The translations under genes were made by a program, and so were the position numbers. A stretch of DNA of 64,000 nucleotides from Phallusia mammillata (lineage: Eukaryota; Chordata; Ascidiacea; Phlebobranchia; Ascidiidae): the NCBI GenBank assembly GCA_003260075.1, contig QLIY01000141.1, positions 124,001 through 188,000 of the forward strand, given 5' to 3'. The notes below the pieces were generated by a model that was not told where the DNA came from, made no database searches, and was given only the letters and a program-made list of their open reading frames with translations. Shown here one piece after another: positions 56,577 through 64,000 of the stretch (positions are counted from its first letter, which is position 1; each line of letters starts with the position of its first letter).

Positions 56577-59500
56577 TGTTAGTATATAGAAAGTCCTTAA
56601 TTTACTGAAGATGACTGCAGTTGCTTGCCGAAACGTTTAATAATCTTAATATGTCGTTTGTTATTAAGATATGAACTGGCCTTTCCAACATAAAATTAAC
56701 AACAGTGGAATATCAAGGTTTTAAATTAGAAACTTGCGCAACAACCAGCTTGTCCCACAGAATTATTTGCAATCGACAAGTCTACGCCTAGTAGCCTACA
56801 ACAGCACACCATTAGTATCATGCCCAAGCCCTAATTTAGCTTGTTGGCGTATCAACACACAACAAGAGCGGAAAGGTGTGGACACGCCTTTGCCATCCGT
56901 GCAGACTTAGCTACCTTTTAACAACCCAGCGTCCGGCTGCCTTGCGTTTGTCGGCCTTATTGAAGCATATATGTCACACTAATTTGCGTGACAAAATATC
57001 AATATACCTATCCGTCAGCCCACGCAAAACTTACATTCCTAAAATCGCTCGGCCCATATTAGTCGAGGTTTTCATTTTTGTTCGGAACTGTTTAATTTTG
57101 GGTTGAAATCCTTGGTTTTTGGTTACAGTTCTAAACAATACTACGATAAAAGTCCAAGGTTAAGCTACTGTCACATTTTTCAAACCCCCAAAGCCATAGG
57201 TTGCAAAACACAACTTGTTCGTGAGGTAATGGGTTCGAATCCAACTCGGATCTTTTCAAGCGAAATGTATGATACTAAATTGACTTCCCAATAATGTTTT
57301 TTGTGAATCTAAACTGCACATTTTACGAGATCGATTTTTCTCATAAAAATACCACAATCAACATTTTTGGTTGTATATTATATTTTGTTTGGGAAACTAC
57401 TTGACATTTTCGAAAGAGTTTTTACCGCAGATGAGAACGATGGTATGCAACAGCCTAATGCCAAACTGTATTGTCGGTAATAACACACCGCATTTCGTAA
57501 TAACGCATTGTCTGCATTCTACAAAATTTCATGAAGTCAAAGTTTGCGTATAGATCAGCGTATAAAATACTGGCAACAAATATTAATCGATCAAACGATG
57601 CCTCTTGACACCCTTCAAGTCGGTTGGGTTTACTTTTATCGAGAGGCGCATATACGAGGAAAGATGATAAGGGTGATTGATCGGCTGATGTGTTGTTCCG
57701 CAATGCATTTGGCTGCAAAAGATGCTTGGTTTAACGAGATGTTTGTTTTTATGCCGGGCGCTGGCAACAAGCCGCGAGCGGTGGTTTTAATTAATGAACT
57801 TATCGCAACGTATTGACCCTGTCAGCAGGCGTCATTTGGTGAACTGACGGTTTAAGTCTTCACGGGTGTCATATTACTGATCACAGGAGCTCGACCACGT
57901 CAAACGCTGTCATCTGAGTGCAAAAACATGTGCCCGGTTGTTCGCTTGTTGACGAAGACCTTCTGTTGATCTACCAGCTAATTTGATGCTGGGATACAGC
58001 TGTCTGGTGCCTTTGTAATTTACCACGTTACCTTGTGGACTTCGCACAGGTTGTGTTTGTTGCAATTCGCTATGGTCGCGCTTCGTTAGCGGATTTCCCA
58101 CTCCGTTTGTGGATGACGCAAGTTGCGGAATTTTCCACATCCTTGGTTTCGATGCCGCTCTGTCCTTGCCGTGACGACGTGGTTATCTATTTCCAAAGTG
58201 CTTTGTAACGAATGTGAGTTTTCTTCGTTCGGAGTTCCCCAACTACCCACTTGACCTGAAAGCCCTTGTTTTTTTACTGCTAAATGTGGCTGTTTTCGTA
58301 AACTGTTTCAACCTGGAGTAATTTGTTGTCAAATAACTTAGAATTTTTAGGAATTATTATTTTTGCCAACATGATGATATGAAATATTTTATCTGAAATA
58401 TGTTTTGCGTTACTTTAATTTTTATAATTTGTGAAAAATCCGAAGCAAACAATTTTCAGAAGGAATTTATATACCCATAATTGTGAAAACGTTACAATGA
58501 GCCTTCGAAAATGTGCAAAATCAGTCAAATTTACATCAGTCTTACATCTCCTTTAAACATTGTTGTAGTCTTTTGTATTAACTGACAGCCCAACAGCTTG
58601 TCGCGGTTAACTTGGTATAAGTGGGTCCTAACACCCACGTCAACAGCTCTTAACCCCTTTATGGATATAGCGCGGCCCCAGACCCGCACAACACACAAAT
58701 TAAGAAGACACTGAACCACATCGTCGCACGGCTGTGACCATAATTTCCTGCACAATGGCGGCTTAAGCGAAAGTCAGGTCATTTTGTACTTGGCTTTGTC
58801 TGACAGCATTAGAAATGAACAACAAACACGGTGGCAGTTTTGACGAAGGAAGGCTCAGTGGGTGGCCTGGTGCAGGCGCAGCTTCGTGGCTTGCCTCGTT
58901 GTGTTTTACAGTTGATAAATAATGAGATAAGCTCAATTAGGCTAAAGTGCGGCTGCGAATAATCTGCAAATCGTTGTCGGTGGTAACTTACGACCTGTGG
59001 TAAAGTAAAATTTATTGGTTAAACTATCTGTTTACAACACGTAATTTGGTTCTGATTTTACCCGCCTTAAAATTCAAATCTCAGTAAATTAGCGTGTGTC
59101 GAAACCCGGAACCCGGATTTAAGCCTCTTATGGATTTCATGTCCTGAAGCCCCAATACATTTTGGACAAAAGTTGCAAGCCACTTGAGAAAACTGTAACA
59201 TATTGCAATAATCGAAACAGTTTTTTTTTATGATGAAAGAGTCTGAGCAATGTTGAAATATGAAGCAAAAAACTGAAGCATTTCTTCATGTGACCTCGCG
59301 AATAAAGGCCTACGTACCCTTTGACTATACTCTCAGTACCTCTATGTGTTAACGATACCCAGGTTAAGTAACCTTGCGTCAAAGTGAATCGCCATGTATG
59401 GGTGTTGTTGACTCTTAGTAACAGAGTTGCGTTTTTTCTACAATTCGTGTTTTTATTCCATTCTACGCAGATACTTTTTCAGAGATTTTCAAAGGTAGCA

Positions 59501-60506
59501 AACAAAACCTCCCTGCATAATCCTTAACTAAAAGGGTCAAAACATAAGGTTGGGGCTCAGGGTTCCCGCCCACGCTCCCAAGGGCTCTTTAATTGTATTT
59601 GGAGTTGACCCGGTCGGGCGAACGCAAACGAGATTACTGCGATCGCTTCTGACGTGTGCGAGAAGTTTGACGACAAGTAAAAGTTAAACTTAAGAGCTTG
59701 CTAATTGGTGACGTGCGGAAACAAGACGATTCAGCCCGTCGGAAGAAATAACCAAGGGTCAACTAAGGCTTTGCACTTTAAAGGTGATTTTCGTAACGCA
59801 GTGTTTTTTTAACCTTCCATATTCTACTACAGTTTTTTTTTTTGCCTTCGTATGGCTATTGGCAGTCGTAGGACAATCTGTAATGAAACAGTGTCTTAAA
59901 AATACGTGTTGCCTGTCGTGAGATGGATAAGCCCACCCACATAAAAATCTTTTACAGACTAATTTCAGTCCACCAATGTTAGGCATAAGAAACACTGTCT
60001 TTTGCAGCACCCAAAAAGAATTGGAGATACTCTTTTGATTTTGTCCCGAAGCACAAAATTTGTGTCCTTTTTCCTAGTGTACTTTTACCTATTACAACAC
60101 ACAAAGCCGCGGATATATGTTGGCATTGAAATTGATATGGAAACCAATGGAATTATTGGGCACTATAATGGATTGTGTTGTTTCGACGTTAAGCGTCTTT
60201 CGCCCACAGACGCCGGATTTGTTTTGCTGTTTGAGACCGCGTCAGGTTATGAAAACAGACATCCATCATTGCGAGCGTGCGGTTGGGTGCATGGTTAAGC
60301 GGGACATCCGAGCGCTTGTGTCTTTCTTCGCCGGCAAAAGGACACTTGTGAGCTGATAACGTCGAAATGCACAACGACGTTCATGTCTTGTAAACTTGAT
60401 GAAGGTATACTTGATCTAAACCGGATGCAACATGGTCTTGATGTATTTTGACAATGGGTCAAGATCATTGAGATAAATTGTCACTGGCAAAAGTTTAGAC
60501 AATGCA

Positions 60507-60537
60507 TGACGTCACATTTACGTATGTTTTGACGTCA
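60507..60537. promoter_or_regulatory. Paired CRE sites
   Basis: TGACGTCACAT occurs twice, starting at 60507 and 60530, in the same orientation 23 bp apart. CREB/ATF factors bind TGACGTCA. No adjacent gene start is evident. Confidence 0.3.
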
Positions 60538-63119
60538 CATCAAGTAATACACAGTAAAACAACATTCCTGGTATTTTTAGTTACTGGATATAGGCTACAG
60601 TTTAATCACGTGTGAGTACAGCATTGTGCAGTAACTAACAATTATAAAGCAATATTTTAGAATTACAATCTTATACACTCGCTTTGAAAATTGCGCTGCT
60701 CCTACAATTTGTCGGCGTAAAGAAAAATTTCCAGTAATCCCCCTGAAACCCTTAGTCACATAACGTAAAAGCTAAATAAAAACGGTAACTACAAAATTGG
60801 GAGGTTCGTTTAAATAAAAACAAGTATAATAACCACATCTAACCCCGAATCAGCTTTAATTATCATGGGCAATTATTTAAGAGGTGGCCAACTCAACGAA
60901 CTTGTAACGGTATAGGGAATTGAAGATAGGTTTTCGCCTCCAAGCAGCGACAGAGGGGGGCAATAATTGCAACTTATCCACTGCTATGGCTCAGGCGCGT
61001 ACGTAATTGGGCTCAAGACTGCAATGCACTTCTGGTAAATGGTTAATTTTCCCTTTTTGTTTCGTACATGCTTAAATGCACGATGCTTTGGGGGGTAGGA
61101 TGGAAGAGCGGTTCGTTTCAGAAAAAACTACTTTAGGAGAATCAATTCTATATACCCGTTGATTGTAAATGGATGTTTCTGTAAAATACGATTTCTCGAT
61201 TCTTTATGTAAAACTTTACTGCCCAATTAAAACTTAACCAGAATACTTTACAAGCGTTTGGTGGTGAAGACTGGTTGTATACTTCTGTACTTCTGATTTG
61301 GTAAACAACAGAAGTGTGGAACGCTTGATATAGGCTTTCATTTTAAGTGATTTTTGGCGTATGCGTTCAATTACAGGACGCTATAGGCAAAACAGTTACA
61401 AAACTGTCATAACTTGACATTCCATCAATCAGGTAGCATTTAAACTTGAACCTAAAACCGTCTACATTGCCTCAGCGAACCCGACGCGTGCACCATCGTG
61501 TATTCTAAACTATATGTGACCTATTATGAGTCAGGCTAATGGGTTCTTTTGTGTCTCAATGCGTGGTTACAATTTATGTTTCCTGCGTTGCGTGTGTTGC
61601 CATAACAGCTTCGGGAGCCGTGTGTCTGCCCAATGGGTAAACTAACCGTGATTTGCGGTCAAAGTTACGAACCCTAGACTGTTTTGGAAGGTCTGTTGCC
61701 TTGTGTAAAGCTATGGCGCAGACAATGCCATACGCGTAGTGATGATGCGGTTAATTTGTATAGACAGCTTGTTGGACAAATGGTTAAGGTTGCAAAAGTA
61801 GACTGTGTTCTTTTGTGCGCTGCCAGACTCAAAGGGTGAACCTCTAACTTCAAGTAAACATAGCTTGATTTTTTTGGTTTGTTGAAAGCAACTGGTACCT
61901 CGAAAAAGTTTTTAATTTTGAAAACATGGTAATTATACGACCACCCATGCCTAATTAGCTCGGCCCGCATAGCCTGTTTTTGATTGGTAAATCGTCAACC
62001 ATTTCTCGGGATAGTAAAGGTAATATCACAAAGAAGTGTCTCCTCTAAAGACATCCACGTTTTACTCGTGTATTTTCCATAACAGTGAATAGAAATTATA
62101 AGTTTAAAGAAACAAAATTATTAATGTGGGTCGAAAATGCTTGTTTATCGTAAAATATCACATAGGCAAGTATCAGTGACGTTGTGAGATGACAAAACGG
62201 AAACGATGACAAAGTTAAATCTTCAATTGGTTGTTCTTGGGAAAAAGTAATACCTTTTTAGGTTAAGAAACTCTGGTATAACACAATAAGATAACATTAA
62301 AGTGGTTGAAAACCGTGAAGACATGGACACTTAGTCGACATTGAGCCTAATTTTCCCTAACTCCAACAACTGTGATTTTACATTTGTGTAAAGATACAGA
62401 AATCGGTTAAAATACCAAAAACCGACTAAAATTGTTGTAAAACTTATATTCCATTGACACGTGCCAATAAGCCAAGTGGGCCATCAGCGAAATGTCCTGT
62501 TTCGAAATTCAATCAGTACATTGATAAGTGATGTTTGCTACCGGCCTATGGAAGTACCGTTAACGAGAGCTCCTTAAAAAGCAAGTCACGTTGATACGAA
62601 AATCACCGGGTGTTGTACATCGCAATTTTGCTTTTAGGACGTAATCACCAAGACCTGGCCTTTGTGATTTCATAATACGTAGCTAACAGAAACGGCGACC
62701 AGCCCAGTGGTAACCACCACGGTATGTTCGAAATTTCCACTTTTAGTTCGCTTAATTATTACTAGTGCAGTACGCGCTCTTAGAGGTGCGTACTTTAACA
62801 GTGTTATTACAAGCACGAGCCTTTCAAGCCAGTGTGCAATTTGGTATGTCCGCTTTTTAGGTTAGTGCTGAAAATCAGCCATTCAAATAGGCGGGAATTT
62901 TTTAGAGGTGTCGCCGGCTGTCACCATACATAGTAATGAATTGTTATTAAATATTCGTTCAACCTCCGAAAGTCCAACATTAACTTTCCTTTTATTACTT
63001 GTATTGTGACTTCTTGGCCAAAACTCATATACGATTTGAAAGTTAACTTTGTTGATTTTTTTTTGAACACGTTGGCTTTATTTACTCCAAGCTTAAACCT
63101 TAAAATCCATCAAGACAAA

Positions 63120-63129
63120 GGGGGGGGGG
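63120..63129. other. G-run (10), probable assembly gap placeholder
   Basis: Two identical 48-bp segments (63072-63119 and 63164-63211) surround it. The second is preceded by 34 bp that match the first only partly, including about 25 bp of inserted sequence after AACGTTGG. Confidence 0.8.
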
Positions 63130-64000
63130 CAAAAAACGTTGGAAACATAATTACTTGATGTTATTGGCTTTATTTACTCCAAGCTTAAACCTTAAAATCC
63201 ATCAAGACAAAATGTTTAAACCCCATTATACCACAGTTTGATTGATTTTTAACCCAAACGAATTCAGTGGTCGGCAAACATCATAGTCAACCTTTAGAAG
63301 TTTATTACGGGTTAACACAAAAACATTACATATTGTGGGCTGGACACTTAGAACAAGACACCTCCTATCTGGAAATTATTGCCCTAAATAAACCGGCCCG
63401 TAACGCGAAGAAGGTTGACCATCCCTGCTGGAAAGAGCAGACAAATCATTTTCACGCGCATCACGCCAGCAATACGAACATAGAATTGTAAGAAAACTGC
63501 AACGCGTATCATAAGGCTCAGACACTTTTGACTCAATTGCGACACTGTGTGGTAATTTGTTTAACATCTGTGACTTAAACATCTTAACAAGTGTCACAAA
63601 CAATGGTCATTGCACTGTACACCTCTTTAACGATTAGGACTTATCAATATCTTGTTTTGAGCAGTTGACATAGTGTTTGGGTCACGTTTTTAATTTTGTC
63701 GGGCATGAGTTTGAACTTTTTTATCCCTTGTAATTTCACTTTCTCTTCGCACAATTGTTGTCTCGAGCAAGTAAGCCTGGTGTTAGGGCAGACGCTTTGT
63801 CCTGCAAACTTCTTGCTTCTTGTTTTTAGCAAGTCTGGTTGACTTTATGTTAAGTGTTTTCATCTGTTTCTGATGTAAATGAGAAGTTTTCTGGTCGAAG
63901 GTTGGATATTAAAAGATTTTAATTTTCCCTCGATGTTGTAAAAATCGGCGTCTTCGAGTTCGGTGCCGCGTTGTTTTATTGAATCTACCGGAATTCCATC

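Larger units (their letters stand above)
56585..64000. other. Intergenic DNA to the end of the window
   Basis: No recognisable gene. A pol III B box (GGTTCGAATCC, 57232-57242) lacks a convincing A box upstream. Two CRE-like TGACGTCA sites lie at 60507-60514 and 60530-60537. One G-run gap lies at 63120-63129. ORFs at 57544-57816 and 60002-60298 have no family resemblance. Confidence 0.4.

Noticed and set aside
57181..57260. Possible tRNA gene around the B box GGTTCGAATCC
   Set aside because: No A box at the right distance and no acceptor or anticodon stem.

Overview
This is animal nuclear DNA from a tunicate, most likely a Ciona species or a close relative. It is about 40% GC. Genes are split by introns with GT..AG borders, and two genes of chordate families can be read across their splice junctions. 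The 16-nt Ciona trans-spliced leader (ATTCTATTTGAATAAG, recalled from the literature and not checked here) occurs twice exactly and once with a single mismatch, all on the minus strand.

Layout. (1) Positions 1-7826, plus strand: the 3' end of a myosin-binding protein C gene. Three exons (5218-5369, 7059-7268, 7653-7795) encode the end of the penultimate fibronectin-III domain and the whole last Ig domain, followed by a stop and AATAAA. The rest of the gene lies upstream of the window. Its introns carry a hAT-like inverted-repeat element (6384-6803) and a tRNA-like SINE head (about 7437-7505). (2) Positions 7827-13409: intergenic, with a second tRNA-like segment and a few weak ORFs. (3) Positions 13410-24737, minus strand: a complete or nearly complete N-terminal RASSF gene of the RASSF9/RASSF10 type in four coding exons (24670-22900, 16586-16417, 16235-15678, 15566-13992). 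It has an N-terminal RA domain, a coiled-coil core and the family's C-terminal acidic DSDTG motif, with long tunicate-specific low-complexity insertions. The two genes converge. (4) Positions 24738-64000: about 39 kb without a gene I can name. It holds a hAT MITE with a perfect 8-bp target duplication (56259-56576), a foldback inverted repeat (47899-48141), a possible type II membrane-protein ORF with E-boxes upstream (49803), a possible terminal exon with a poly(A) signal (51778-51881), and paired CRE-like sites.

The most consequential observation concerns the assembly. Nine runs of G (10-14 nt at seven places, 82 and 83 nt at two) behave like sequence-gap placeholders, not DNA. Every short run sits between two near-identical copies of the adjacent 48-214 bp. 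The copies differ by a few SNPs and, in two cases, by 30-37 bp indels, as expected of unmerged allelic contig ends in a highly heterozygous animal. The two long runs have no such copies. One of them falls inside RASSF exon 1 and would be misread as a 27-residue polyproline tract.

The two recognised genes have unrelated jobs: sarcomere thick-filament structure, and RA-domain/coiled-coil scaffold signalling. I found no operon, CRISPR array, rRNA or confident tRNA gene, and no viral or toxin gene.
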